56,494 bases of DNA from Emiliania huxleyi CCMP1516 (taxonomy: Eukaryota > Haptophyta > Isochrysidales > Noelaerhabdaceae): the NCBI RefSeq assembly GCF_000372725.1, contig NW_005198467.1, positions 511,619 through 568,112 on the forward strand. Reading direction: 5' to 3'. Below, piece after piece: positions 19,798 to 30,866 of the stretch. Both the position numbers and the translations under genes were made by a program. Within the stretch, counting starts at the first letter, position 1, and each line of letters starts with the position of its first letter. The notes under the pieces were generated by a model that saw only the letters and a list, made by a program, of their open reading frames with translations, did not search any database and was not told where the DNA came from.

Positions 19798-22700
19798 TCA
19801 GCTCGCCTCCGCCTGCAAGTGCGGCGCGACGCGCTGCGCAAAGAGCTCGCGCAGGACGGCGGCGATCTGCGGCGACTCGCAGTGGATGAGGTCGGCGAGC
19901 AGCGGGTAAAAGGCGGGCAAGTGCTTGCCGAACTGCGGCCCCGAAAAGGCGAGCAGGCCCTGCAGCAGCGTCACGACGTTCGGCGTCATCTCGGCCAGCG
20001 CGGTGGCGCAGAGCTCGCGCGCGGCCCCGTCGGCGCCCCCGACGGACCGCTCGCGCAACCGCAGGTAGTCGCGCAGCACGTGCAGGCAAAAGGAGACGAG
20101 GCGGTATTCTGCGGCGGCGGCGATCAGCTGCACGTGCCCTGCCGAGCCGAGCGGCGGCGGCGGCGCGCCCCGCTTGGGCGTGCCGGCCTGCGCCGCGGGC
20201 TCGAGCTTGTCGTGCAGCGAGAAGAGGACCTGGAGGTAGTACGACATCGCCTCGAGCCGCAGGTGCACCTGTGGACATGGTCTCGGACATGTCCGGGACG
20301 TGTCCGGGACGTGTCCTGGACATCGCGTCGAGCCGCAAGCGCACCGCCTCACCGAGCTCGGCCGGCGGCGGCGCCTGGAGGACGCAGCGGAGGGACGGCC
20401 GTCGGAGGGCCGAGCCGCGAGGGGCAGCCGCGTCGAATCGGGGGGGGGCGGCAGGGGAAAGGGGGGGGGGGGGGGAGGAAGCGGGAGCCCGGGTGAGGCC
20501 CAAAAAAGGACCAGCCCGCTCGATACCCTCGGACGGCGGCCCGGGGGGGGGGGGGGGCGACCCGCAATCGAACGGCGGCCGCCTCTCGGCTGCATCTCGA
20601 CGACCTCCCACTGACCTCCCGGCGTACCCCCGGCGACCTCCCGACGACCTCCCGGCGACCTCCCGGCGATCTCCCGGCGACCTCCCGGCGACCTCCCGGC
20701 GACCTCCCGGCGACCTCCCGGCGATCTCCCGGCGATCTCCCGGCGACCTCCCGGCGATCTCCCGGCGACCTCCCGGCGACCTCCCGGCGATCTCCCGACG
20801 ACCTCCCGGCGACCTCCCGGCGACCTCCCGGCGCTCTCCCCGGCGATCTCCCGGCGATCTCCCCGGCGATCTCCCGGCTACGTCCTCGCCGCCTCTCCGT
20901 CGAGCGCCGCCTGCAGCGTGCGCGACGCCTTGTCGTACATCGCGTGCATGCAGTTGAGCAGCCCCTCCACGTCAGCCAGCTTCATCGACGGGTACCTGCC
21001 GGCGCGCCGTTCGGGGGCTGTGAGGCGGGGAGCGCCCGTCCGAGGGGGCGGGGGCGGGGGGTGCCATCGGCTTGAGTGCTGGGTGCTGGCCACCCCGCGC
21101 GTGAGTCTAGATGAGGCGGGATTCCAGCGTGAGGGCGGTGCCGCTCCGCCCCGTCTCCTCGACCAGCCTCGCCCCATGCCCGCCCCGCCTCGCCCCTCGC
21201 TCCCCCGGGCGCGGCGCACATCGACTGCAGCAGCTGGTACACCGTCGAGAGCAGCAGCACCTGCAGCTCGTGCGGCCCCGAGCCCTCCGGCGCCTCCGCC
21301 TCCACCTTCGCCGAAACCTCGCGCAGCAGCGGCGACGCGGCGACGCCGTCCGCCGGCGGCGGCGGCGCGCCGTCGTACGCCTCGCCCGCCGACGCGTCGA
21401 AGCACGACTTGAGCTCGGCGCAGACGCGCGCCCACGTCTCTTGCGAGAATGTGGCGCCTGGGCGAGGGGTGGGTTCGGGTACCGTGGGGTAGGGGAGGGG
21501 TTCGGGTACCGTGGGGGGTAGGGGAGGGGTTCGCGCCCGTCTCGCGGACGAGCTGCAGCAGAGACTCGGCGGCGACCTACCTCGGGCGGCGGTCTCGGCT
21601 GGTCTCGGCTGGGCGCGCGCGGCCGAGCCGCGGCGTGCACGGTCGGCGGCGCGACCTGCGAGAGAGTCGCGTGGTGCGGCTGCTGCAGGCAGCGGGCGAG
21701 CAGCGCGATCACGTCCTCGCACAGCGGCGCGAGCAGGCTGTGCTGCGCGCAAAACGACCGCTCGAGCGCCGACAGCGCCGGCACTCCCGTCTCGTCGACC
21801 CACGCCGCCTGGTCCGGTAGGAAGTGTCTAGGAAGCGTCTCGGAAGCGTCTCGGAAGCGTCCACTAGGAAGTGTCTAGGAAGTGTCTCGTCGAGCCAGCC
21901 GCCCGCCTGGTGCGCCGTCAGCGGGGGGCCCGACTCGGACGGCGCGGCGGCGAAGATCGGCAGGACGAGCTCCCCAAAGGCGCGCACGCCCAGCGGCGAG
22001 TGCAGCGCGCCGCCCGGCGCGAGCTCGACGTCCGCGCACCCAAAGAGCGCCGACAGCGCGGCGGCGCGCACCGCCGGCTTGGGGTGCGTGCCGACCGCCT
22101 AAAAAAGAAAGGGGCCCAGCTAAAAAAAGAAACGCGGCGCGCCGGCTTGCGGTGCGTGCCGCTCGGCCTCGGCCAGCGACTCGAGGAGCGGCCACCACAA
22201 CCTCTCCGCGGGACCGAGGTCGAGCGGCGCCGGGGAGCCGCCCCCGCCCTCGCCGCCCGCCGGCGCCGGCTCGCCGCCCGCCGCGCCGCCCGCCGCGCCG
22301 CCCGCCGCGGCCCCCGTGGCGCCGTCTGCGGCGGCGGCGGCGTGCAGCAGCTTCGCATAGTCGGCGAGGCAGTGCGCGGCGGAGAGGGCGATGTCGACGT
22401 GCGGCCGCTGGCGCAAGTAGCCCGCGATGCAGCTGACTCCCTCCGCGTGGTGGTCGCCGATGAGGGCAAAGTGCTCTCTGACGGTGTCTCTGGCGAGGTC
22501 GAAGCCCGCCTTTGCCACCGAGGAGAGCGGGTCGGCGGCGGCGAGGGAGAGGACGCCAAACAGCGACGACCAGCCGGAGCGGATCGAGCGCGCGCGCGAC
22601 TGGACCATGTGGCCGAGGCAGACGAGAATCAGGTCGCGCACCTGTGGGCGGGAGAAGGTCCGAGAGGGGTCCGAGAAGGGTCCGAGAGGGGTCCGAGAGG

Positions 22701-24890
22701 GGTCCGAGAAGGTTCCGAGAAGGGTCCGAGAGGGGTCCGAGAGAGGAGGGGTCCGAAAGGGTCCGAGAAGGGTCCGAGAAGGGTCCGAGAGGGGGTCAGG
22801 CGAGGCAGGTGTGTGTGTGGGGGGGGGGAGCGTCCCCGCGCGCCTCGACCGACTTAGCGGCACCCATCAGGTCCTGGAAGGGCTTGAGGAACTCGCGCTG
22901 GAACTGGTAGTTGAGCAGCTCCTACTCTCGGGCAGAGGGGGACGGCTCCCCGCGGGCGGCCGCGACTCGGCGCTGGAGCGGGCGCGGCGCAGCCGCTCCT
23001 CGCGCTCCAGAAACTTGGTTGCCAGCTGGCGCAGAGAGTCGACGGCGTACATTGCGATCGAGAGGTTGGGGTGCTGCCCCACCTCGGCGAAGAACTCGGA
23101 GAGCACCTCCCAGATGCGGGCCTATTGAGAGGAGCCGAGATGGCCCGAGAGTGCGCGAGGCAGCGGCGGGAGAGGCACTTTGCCGGCGGCGCGCCCACAC
23201 GAGCCGCACGCGCGACATGTTGTAGTACGCAACCTCGACGATCTTCTGCAGCGAGTACACCTGCGGGTCGCCCGCCGCGTCGAGCTCCTCGCGCGAGACG
23301 GCGCACCTGTTGACAGCGCGGCGCTGTGAAGGAGGCGCCGCTCCAACCGCCCCCCCCCCCCCCCCCCTTCCCGGCGGGGCGGCGCGCAAGTGCGTGACGA
23401 ACTCGACGATGGCGTCCGCGTTGAGCTGCGCCGAGCCCGAAAAGATGCGGTCGATCGCGACCACGTCCACGCTGTCCACCATCGTCGCAGAGTTGACCGC
23501 CTCCACCTCCGCGTCCTTGGACGAGTTTCGCACGCGCGCCTAGAACAGCGGAGTCGACCCGCCGCCGCGTCACGCTGCTGTGAGGGGGAGCCAGGCTCCG
23601 ACCGGCGTCCGGCACGCGCGCCGGCTGGATCAGGATGGACTGCTGCCTCGCGGTGAGCCGGCCCGATGGCGGAGAGACGAGGCCCGGCGCGCCGGGCGGC
23701 GGCAGGCCGGCGGCGCCGTTGGCGCCGGCGCGCGCCGCCGGGAAGAAGATGGACGCGTCGGTCTTTGCGCCGGTGCCGATCATGTGCAGCCGCTGGAACT
23801 CGGAGAGACACTTGAGCACCTGCGGACGAGAGGAGCCGTGGGGAGCCGCGAGGAGCCGCGAGGAGGCGAGAGGAGGCGAGAGGAGGCGAGAGGAGGCGAG
23901 AGGAGGCGAGAGGGGCCGAGAGGAGCCGAGAGGAGGCGAGAGGGGCCGAGAGGGGTCGAGAGGAGCCGAGAGGAGGCGAGAGGAGCCGAGAGGAGGCGAG
24001 AGGAGGCGAGAGGAGGCGAGAGGAGGCGAGAGGAGGCGAGAGGAGGCGAGAGGAGCCGCGAGGAGGCGAGAGGAGGCGAGAGGGGCCGAGAGGAGGCGAG
24101 AGGAGCCGAGAGGAGCCGAGAGGAGGCGAGAGGAGCCGAGGTGAGCCGAGGTGAGCCGAGGTGAGCCGAGATGAGCCGAGAGGGGCCGAGAGGGGCCGAG
24201 AGGAGGCGAGAGGAGGCGAGAGGCGCCGAGAGGAGCCGAGAGGGGCCGAGAGGAGCCGAGAGGAGGCGAGAGGGGCCGAGAGGAGCCGAGAGGAGCCGAG
24301 AGGGGCCGAGAGGAGCCGAGAGGAGGCGAGGTGAGCCGAGGTGAGCCGAGGTGAGCCGAGGTGAGCCGAGATGAGCCGAGAGGAGCCGAGAGGGGCCGAG
24401 AGGAGGCGAGAGGAGGCGAGAGGAGCCGAGAGGGGCCGAGAGGAGGCGAGAGGGGTCGAGAGGAGGCGAGAGGAGCCGCGAGGAGCCGCGAGGAGGCGAG
24501 AGGAGGCGAGAGGGGCCGAGAGGAGCCGAGAGGAGGCGAGAGGGGCCGAGAGGGGTCGAGAGGAGCCGAGAGGAGCCGAGAGCAGACTGGAGCACCTGCG
24601 CCCAGGCCCCGCCGAGGTGGTCCCCATCGGTGAGCGCGAGCGAGAGGATGGTCTTGAAGGCCTCGATGTTGCGGCCGCCCATCGTCTTGCCAGAGTCGAG
24701 GTAGGTGTACTTTGCGAGCATCGTCACGAAGGCGTCGCGCTCCGTCGCCATCCCAAACTCGGCGGCGATGTGCACCGCGTTGGCAAACCCGCGCATGACC
24801 TGGAGACGCACCTCCTTCTGAAGCTCGAGGGTAGAGGCGAGGTGCGCGCGGTTGGGTGGGTGGGTGGGTGGGTGTGTACGCGTGTACGTG

Positions 24891-24950
<60 letters not shown>

Positions 24951-27900
24951 TACCAGCGCGACCAGCTCGACGGGGACGGCGTCGTCGTACCGCTCCTCCA
25001 TGATTGTGGACCATGAGGCGAGCAGCGCGCACCAGCAGGCCTCGAACATCGGCCGCGCGTGCTCGACGTTGCGCGACGAGTGGTACACGGCACGCTTGCG
25101 CGCCTAGTACCATACCTCCAGAGTACCGAATCCAGTGTGGGCTCAGCCCCGTGGGTGGTGTGGTACACGGCGCGCTTGCACGCGCCTGCGTCATGGACAC
25201 GCAGTGCATTCAGAGCACCGCGTGAACACGAGGGGGGCTACGAATACAGTGAGTGCCCGCACAGCGGCAGTGAGTGCCCGCACCGCGGCAGTGCGTGTCC
25301 TCTCGAGCGCGAGTGTTCGAGCACAAGACTGCGTCTTCCGCTTCTAGGTGTGCGCGCCTTAGCCTTGAAGAGCTCCTGGGACTCCTTGACCTGCAGCAGG
25401 GCGCGGGCGGCGGGCGGGCGGTCGGCTGGGGCACGGGTCGAGCGCTTGTCTCGGACGCGTCTCGGAGGCGTCTCGGAGGTGTCTCGGACGCGTCTCGGAC
25501 GCGTCTCGGACGTGTCTCGGACGTGTCCCGCACCATGATGGCCGACTCGAGGTTGAAGAGCTTCGAGCGCGACGTGCGCGCGGCGTCGCTCGACGCCGCC
25601 GCCGCGCGCCGCTCGTGCTCCATCATCTCCTTGATCTTGATCTCGTTGGTCGTGATGGCCTGTGCGGAAGCGACTCGGAGGGTGGGTTCGGGGACCGTGG
25701 GGTAGGGGAGGGTGGGTTCGGTTTCCGAGGGGTAGGGGAGGGTGGCCTGGTAGAGCGACTCGAGGAAGGGGGTCGGCAGGTCGCCAGAGTCGTTGATGCC
25801 GCGGTTCATGTTGACAAACTCCTGCTGCGTCATCTTTTTCTTGATCTGCGACGAGTGCGCGTCCGTGTTGAGCATGATGAGAGAGTAGGCGAGCACGTAC
25901 GCCGTGTCCGCGTTGGCGAAGACGCCCTCGTTCTGCGAGCAGTACCGCTCGGCGAACTTCTCCATCATGCGGTCAATCTTCTGCGCCTCGCCCGGCAGCC
26001 AAAAGTGCGTGAGGAAGCGGCGCAGCGCCTGGTCAAACGTGAGGTTCGCAAAGTCGATCGAGTCGACGTAAGCGTACAGCACCTGCTTGCAAAAGTCCTC
26101 GCCCTCGCCCAAGTAGTCGCCGACGGCTCTCTTGTCGAGCCCGTCGGTCTCGCGCAGGAAGCGCGCCACGGCCTGCGGCGTGGAAAACCCGACATGAGGG
26201 CGGGAGAACGGCGTCGTGCAGCGTGTTCAGAGCACCGCGTGAAGACAACGGAGAAGAATACAGTGAACTCAGCCGAATACGGTTGGATACAAGAATACGT
26301 GTTGCGCTTCTGTGCGCCAATGCCTGCGGCGTGTCCTCGAGCCCGCACACTTCGCGCAGGTAGCGGATGCCTACTCAAGGAGTGGGCCATGTAGGCCGCT
26401 TCACAACTGGCCGACCACTCCTCCGCGCAGGCGGCGGCTGTACCGCGCTTCGGCTTCATGTTGAACTTGATGACGCCCTCGTGCACCTCGTGCTTGCGGT
26501 GGAACATCGCCTCGAAGTCCACCGACTCGCGCGACGCAACCACCGCCGTCACCTCGCCGCCCGCCTCGCCGCCGCCCGGGCTCTGCCCCGCCTCGCCCGC
26601 AGCCTCGCCGCCGCCGCGGTGCACGGGCGACGGCTCCGGCCCCACCATCGACACGGAGCTGCTGTCGGCGATCGAGGGCGGCCGCTGGCCCACTGGCGTC
26701 ACCGCCGCGCCGGCGCCCTCCGCCTTGACGTCGCGCTCCCACGCGACCATCGAGTCGGCGATCGCGACCAGCGTCTCGAGCGCGAGCTGCTTGAGCTGCG
26801 CGTCCTGCTCGGTCGTCTCGGAGAGGGCCTGCAGGGTGAGGGTGAGGCGCGAGAGGCCGTCGCACATCGAGGTGAAGATGCCCTTCCCCTCGAGGTCGCA
26901 GTCGTAGTTGAGGAACAGGTCCACCATGAGCTGCGGCTCCGCGACGAGCACGCGCAGCGCCTGAGCGGGCGCGCGCAAGGGTCTTGCGCAGGGCTCGTTC
27001 GAACGGCTGGCTCGCCTCGTGTGCTCCCCCCCGCGCCCGCGCCCGCCCGTCGCGAATCGGACGGCGCGCGGTGCGGCGAGGCAGCGCGCGGCACCGGGCC
27101 GCGAGAGGGTGGATCCAGCGAGGGTGGTGCGCTAATCTCTCGGCAACTCTCGGCAGCGCGCGGCACCGGGCCGCGAGAGGGTGGATCCGCTAATCTCGGC
27201 TAATCTCTCGGCAACTCTCGGCTTACTCTCGGGTACCTGGATGGTGAGCCGCTTTTGCGGCCCCGACGAGTTTGAGGACTCTAGGATGCGGAGGAGGATG
27301 TTGGAGAAGAAGACGCCGATCTCCGACTTGAGGTGCGCCTTGAAGTACTTGATCAGCGTCACGAAGATGTCGAGGGAGAGCTGCAGGATGGCAGGGATGG
27401 GCGAGACGCCATTCTTCAGCAGCGAGAGGCAGAGGTACTGCCGGATGGCCCACACAAACTTTTCGCCGCCGCGGAAGCGCTCGCCGGAGGAGGCGATGAT
27501 CGAGTAGAGGAGCTGCAGCGAGAGCAGCTTTGAGCGCAGCTCGATCGAGTCGTCGGCGGGCAGCGGCTCGGGGAGCGGCTTCATCGAGAGCTTGCACAGC
27601 GAGCGAAACACGAGGAACGCGTCCTTCTGCGCCATCGAAGATGCGCCCGGCGACTCGAGGCGCGCAAAGACGACGTCGAGCATCTGGGTGAGCGTGGCGT
27701 TGGCGGTCTTTTGGATGGTGCCGTTCTTCGAGACCAGGTAGATGTAGAAGCACGTCTTGACCGCGAGCAGCAGCGTCGTGTCGTGCACCGCGGTGACGGC
27801 CGAGGTGACGGCGGTGTTGACGGCCTGCACAATCTGCAGCTGCACCTCCTTGTCCTCCTCGTCCTTGCACGAGCAGATGGTCTCCATCACCACGTCCACG

Positions 27901-28790
27901 AAGGGCTTCTCGCCCGCGACCTTGCCGCGCACGTACCCGTACGCGATGATCTTCTGGATGCAGTGCAGCGACACCTCCATGATGCGCGGCAGCTTTGACT
28001 CGCAGGCGAGCCGAAGCGGCACAAAGTAGCGGTCCGTGCCCGGCACGGGAGCGACGTCGTCGAGGGCCATGCGCGCCGCGGCGGCGGCCGTCCCGTCGGG
28101 ATCCGCGTCGTGGTCCGGCGAGGAGAAGCTCGGCGTCGCAGGCTCGCGGCCCGACGGCGCCGGCGAGAGGATGGCGGCGGCCTCGGCGCCAGCGCCGCCC
28201 TCCTCCGCCTCGACCGCCGCAGCCGCCTCAGCGCCCGCCGCGGCCTGCTGCAGCTGCGCGGCGCTCGGCGTGGGCCCGGTCGGCGACGGCGCCGCGAGGT
28301 CCGCCTCCGCCGGCAGCTGGCCGTCGCCGACGGCCTTGAGCTCCTCTGCAGCCAGAGGGGGGGAGCGGTGCTGAGCGCTGGCGCACGCGGGGGCGCCGTG
28401 GGGCCCCTCTTGGTGGGCAGTGGCGCTGCGAGGCGCCGCGCGCGCGGCGGCGACGCGCACCGATCACTTCGATGCAGGCCTTGCGCAGCTCGGTGTACTT
28501 TTTTGGCGCCTGAGAGCGTGCAGAGAGGCGGGGCCCTCGTCAGTGGCGCCAAGTGCGTGCGCGAGCCGGGTCGGCGCGCGGCGCCAGAGAGGCGCTGGAG
28601 AGAGCGCCCGGCCTTGGAGGCGAGGAGGGACCGACGCCGCGAGAGGGCAGGTGTGTGTGAGGCTCGCCTCTCTGAGGATCTTCTGCAGCGCGCGGCTGAC
28701 GAAGATGTGCAGCGTCTTCTGCTCGAGCGGATCGGCGACAGGGGCGGTGCGCGAGGGCCCGGCAGCGGCCGTGCGAGTCTCCGTCGTCAT
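19798..28790 (-). CDS. BIG/Sec7-family ARF guanine-nucleotide exchange factor
   Basis: Exons placed by continuity: 28790-28668, 28509-28461, 28345-27237, 26960-26444, 26370-26324, 26172-25747, 25659-25534, 25390-25358, 25103-24954, 24799-24596, 23819-23622, 23539-23388, 23306-23195, 23121-22999, 22921-22844, 22641-22168, 22098-21907, 21808-21656, 21576-21537, 21457-21235, 20995-20893, 20374-20345, 20268-19798. They sum to 5133 nt, about 1710 aa, in frame and within the size range of BIG1/2. An N-terminal DCB region ([24 protein letters not shown]) is followed by HUS ([15 protein letters not shown]). The Sec7 domain starts GIRYL, and its catalytic Glu sits in [16 protein letters not shown] at about residue 677. 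HDS repeats follow ([36 protein letters not shown]), and the C-terminus is [15 protein letters not shown]. It should activate ARF on trans-Golgi/endosomal membranes. About 60% of its 22 introns use GC donors. Confidence 0.9.
20272..20318. repeat. Introner-like family B, ARF-GEF intron 20344-20269
   Basis: Units of ggacatgtccgggacgtgtc. The intron begins with a 27-nt near copy of the next exon start (sense GTGCGCTTGCGGCTCGA against GTGCACCTGCGGCTCGA). Confidence 0.9.
20602..20880. repeat. Intronic array, cctcccggcga unit
   Basis: About 23 units of an 11-12 bp repeat (cctcccggcga / tctcccggcga) in the ARF-GEF intron 20892-20375. Confidence 0.95.
21466..21532. repeat. Introner-like family A, ARF-GEF intron 21536-21458
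   Basis: Two units of gggttcgggtaccgtggggt. Short flanking duplication (sense GCGCGAAC against GCGCCACA). Confidence 0.8.
22655..22795. repeat. Intronic array, ggtccgagaggg unit
   Basis: About 11 units of ggtccgagaggg / ggtccgagaag in the ARF-GEF intron 22843-22642. Confidence 0.95.
23830..24590. repeat. Intronic minisatellite filling a 776-bp intron
   Basis: Roughly 75 units of gaggagccga / gaggaggcga occupy almost all of intron 24595-23820 of the ARF-GEF gene. On the sense strand it is pyrimidine-rich (ctcctctcgg). The intron opens with GTGCTCCAGTCTGCTCTC and the next exon with GTGCTCAAGTGTCTCTCC, so the array may have grown from the duplicated exon start. Confidence 0.95.
24891..24952. 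repeat. Intronic (GTGC)n microsatellite
   Basis: About 15 tetranucleotide repeats at the donor end of the ARF-GEF intron 24953-24800, preceded by (GGGT)n at 24855-24874. Confidence 0.95.
25187..25350. repeat. Intronic family C sequence and nested exon copy
   Basis: In the ARF-GEF intron 25357-25104. It contains 'cagagcaccgcgtgaacac', shared with 26225-26260 (intron of the same gene) and, more diverged, with the lipase intron around 43580. About 60 bp from the true exon is a ~28-nt copy of the exon start (sense GCGCGTGCAAGCGCGCC at about 25180-25150). Confidence 0.75.
25444..25533. repeat. Introner-like family B, ARF-GEF intron 25533-25391
   Basis: Seven units of gtctcggacgc / gtctcggaggc immediately at the donor end of the intron. 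Confidence 0.85.
25684..25743. repeat. Introner-like family A, ARF-GEF intron 25746-25660
   Basis: Two units of gggttcggggaccgtggggt. Both flanks carry a copy of the exon segment GAGTCGCT...CAGGCCA; splice signals are CAG|GCCACC and ACAG|GCCATC (GC-AG). Confidence 0.85.
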
Positions 28791-28884
28791 CGGCGCTGGC
28801 GGCGGGTGCGCTGGCCTGTGTAGAGCTGCTCAGCACCGCTGGCAGCAGCGGCGCTCGTAGAAACTCTGTGAGGCGGAGACGATT

Positions 28885-29072
28885 TTTTCTTTTTTTTGAG
28901 AGCGCCTTCGTTGTTAATAGTACAAACCCAATGGTCCTCTGCGAGCGGTCCTTCGTTGCAGACGCACACACGCACACGCCGCGCCGCACCGCGCGCCCGC
29001 CCACCGCCCCGCCCAGGCGGGAAAGAGGTGGGGAGATGGGACAGCGAAGGAGGAGTACGAGCACGTATGGGA
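28885..29072. repeat. Dispersed repeat R5, second copy
   Basis: Direct copy of 18573-18890 lacking the ~130-bp block. Noncoding; begins about 100 bp upstream of the ARF-GEF start codon. Confidence 0.75.
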
Positions 29073-29189
29073 GGGTTCAGTAATGCGCCACGCTGCCCGG
29101 CGTTTCTCACTTTCCGGGACAGCCCCGCCCTTGTGAGGCAGGAAAGTGACGGCTACCCCGTACGCGCCTGCTGCTCTACTCGTCGCCGA

Positions 29190-29733
29190 CCGCCCATTCC
29201 CCCCTCCTCGTTCCCCCCTCGAATGCTCCGGACCCCGACAAGCCGCCCGACGTTGGGCCTCTGCCCCGCACGCCCCCGCCCCTCGCTCACACCCCGGCCC
29301 GACACGCACTCTGCCCCGCACGCCCCCGCCCCTTCTGCCCCTCGCCCACACCCCGGCCCGACACGCACATACAAGACAAACCCGGCGTCCTGCTCTCAAA
29401 AGAAAAAGAAAAAAAGGGAATGAGGAGACCAGCGGGGGAGACTCCCCGCCTATGCAAGCCCAAGAGAGGGGCCGCCATCGCCGAAGCTGTGCCAAAGCAT
29501 AACTCCAAAACCCGCAGCGGCCCAGGGGGCCTTGGGGGCAGCCTGCCGGACCGTCGCTGCACGGGGCTAGGCACCAGAAGACGAGTGGAATTGATGGATT
29601 GGGCTGGTGTCCGTGCCTCCCCTCTATACGTCAGAGTGGGACCTACGCCGCGCCGGGTAAGGGGCGCGCCCGGTCCTCGACGGAGCCGCGCGCCCCAAAC
29701 GACCCAGGCGGTGAGTAGTCGTCCTCGAACCTT
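29190..29733. repeat. Dispersed repeat R1, inverted copy
   Basis: Reverse complement of 181-700 with many substitutions and one local duplication of a 'ctgccccgcacgcccccgcc' word. Confidence 0.7.
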
Positions 29734-29780
29734 CGACTTGTAGTCGCCCGTGGTTAGCGCCCCTCCTCCCTCGCCCGTCC

Positions 29781-30866
29781 CTACTCGTACTGCTCTCGGG
29801 GCGCCCGCGGCATCTCGCCGCCCATCTTTGGCCACGCGTTGTAGTCGAAGATGGCGGCGTTGCGCCTCGCGACGATGGCCGAGTGCACTTGCAGGAAGCG
29901 CTTGCGCTCGCCACTGACCCGCCATCGTTCGCTGTCGGAGGACGCCTTAGCGGCCTTGATGTCGAAGTTGGTGTTGAACCACGTCGCCGCCTCGTGCCCG
30001 ATGCCGCCGCGCGTGCTCGCCGCCCACGTCATAAAGTCGCAGTTTTTGGCGTCGCACGCCGCTGCCTTGGCCTTCCGCTTCGTCTCCTCGGCGTAGTCGG
30101 TGGCTAGGCGCTTGCCGCTCGCCAGCGGGCGCAGCTTGTCATGGTGCACCGCGGTGACGCACGTGCCGTCGTACACCACGGCGCGTGCCGACTCTGCATA
30201 GTTGCCGAAGACGCCGTCGCCCCGCTGGTACGGGTTGGTGTCCGGATCGTGCGCCCGCGTCGGGTCCCTGCAGCCGAGCCTCACTTCCATGACCTTTGCC
30301 GAGGCGCCGAAGGCGCGGGCGACGTTCGTGACGTGGGTGTTGAGGGACGTGTGCCCCGTGGCCAGCCAGCCGCCGTAGTTGCACCCGTCCCAGTGCGTAC
30401 CGTTGAGGTGCTCGAAGAGCGACAGCGTGCGCGGCACTCGCGCTTCGCCGATGTCGCACGGGACGCATCCCGTTAGCCTCGTGCGGTGGTAGATGCACAC
30501 CGAGTTAGGGCCCACGCCGACGCAGCGCGTGGCGAGGGTGATGGCGCCCTTTGGGTGGTTGAGGTAGCCCTGCGCCTCGTGGAGCCACGCCTTGTCGTTC
30601 AGCTCGACGTCCTTGTGGACGACGTCGATGCCGAGCACCGCGCCCGCCCCGAGTTGCTTCGTGGAGCGGAAGTGCGCTCGCGTCGCCGGGTGTACCTTCG
30701 GGTCGTTGACGATAGCGTCGAACATGTCTTGCTGCAGGGCGTTGTTGGCGACGTGTTCGAGAGAGCGCCCGTTGTTTTTCTTTTCCTCTCCAGTGCTCCC
30801 ATTTGTTTGCTGTGTGTCTTGTGAGCTTGTTTGTGTCTGTGTGTCGCTCGTGCGTGTCGTCATCAT
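29781..30866 (-). CDS. Transposon-associated hypothetical protein
   Basis: A 361-aa single-exon ORF starting MMTTRTSDTQ, with a Gln/Thr/Ser-rich leader and a less biased body (GYLNHPKGAITLATRC, DGVFGNYAESARAVVYDG). The C-terminal third (KNCDFMTWAASTRGGIGHEA followed by a basic helix) resembles, in my judgement, the C-terminal tail downstream of reverse transcriptases in protist retroelement ORFs. No RT, integrase or nuclease motif is present. Its position between a dispersed repeat and a MITE fits an element-derived gene. The function is not known. Confidence 0.5.
   Translation of the reverse strand: MMTTRTSDTQTQTSSQDTQQTNGSTGEEKKNNGRSLEHVANNALQQDMFDAIVNDPKVHPATRAHFRSTKQLGAGAVLGIDVVHKDVELNDKAWLHEAQGYLNHPKGAITLATRCVGVGPNSVCIYHRTRLTGCVPCDIGEARVPRTLSLFEHLNGTHWDGCNYGGWLATGHTSLNTHVTNVARAFGASAKVMEVRLGCRDPTRAHDPDTNPYQRGDGVFGNYAESARAVVYDGTCVTAVHHDKLRPLASGKRLATDYAEETKRKAKAAACDAKNCDFMTWAASTRGGIGHEAATWFNTNFDIKAAKASSDSERWRVSGERKRFLQVHSAIVARRNAAIFDYNAWPKMGGEMPRAPREQYE

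Noticed and set aside
23830..24590. CRISPR array
   Set aside because: Units are contiguous 10-mers without unique spacers, inside a eukaryotic intron; no cas genes.
24856..24960. Repetitive [10 protein letters not shown] / [10 protein letters not shown] peptides
   Set aside because: Translation of a (GTGC)n microsatellite within an intron.
22854..25168. Long minus-strand ORFs of 460-744 codons full of SSRPLSAPL repeats
   Set aside because: They read through the minisatellite intron of the ARF-GEF gene. The 10-bp unit simply keeps all frames open, and conserved exon sequence lies on both sides in a different arrangement.
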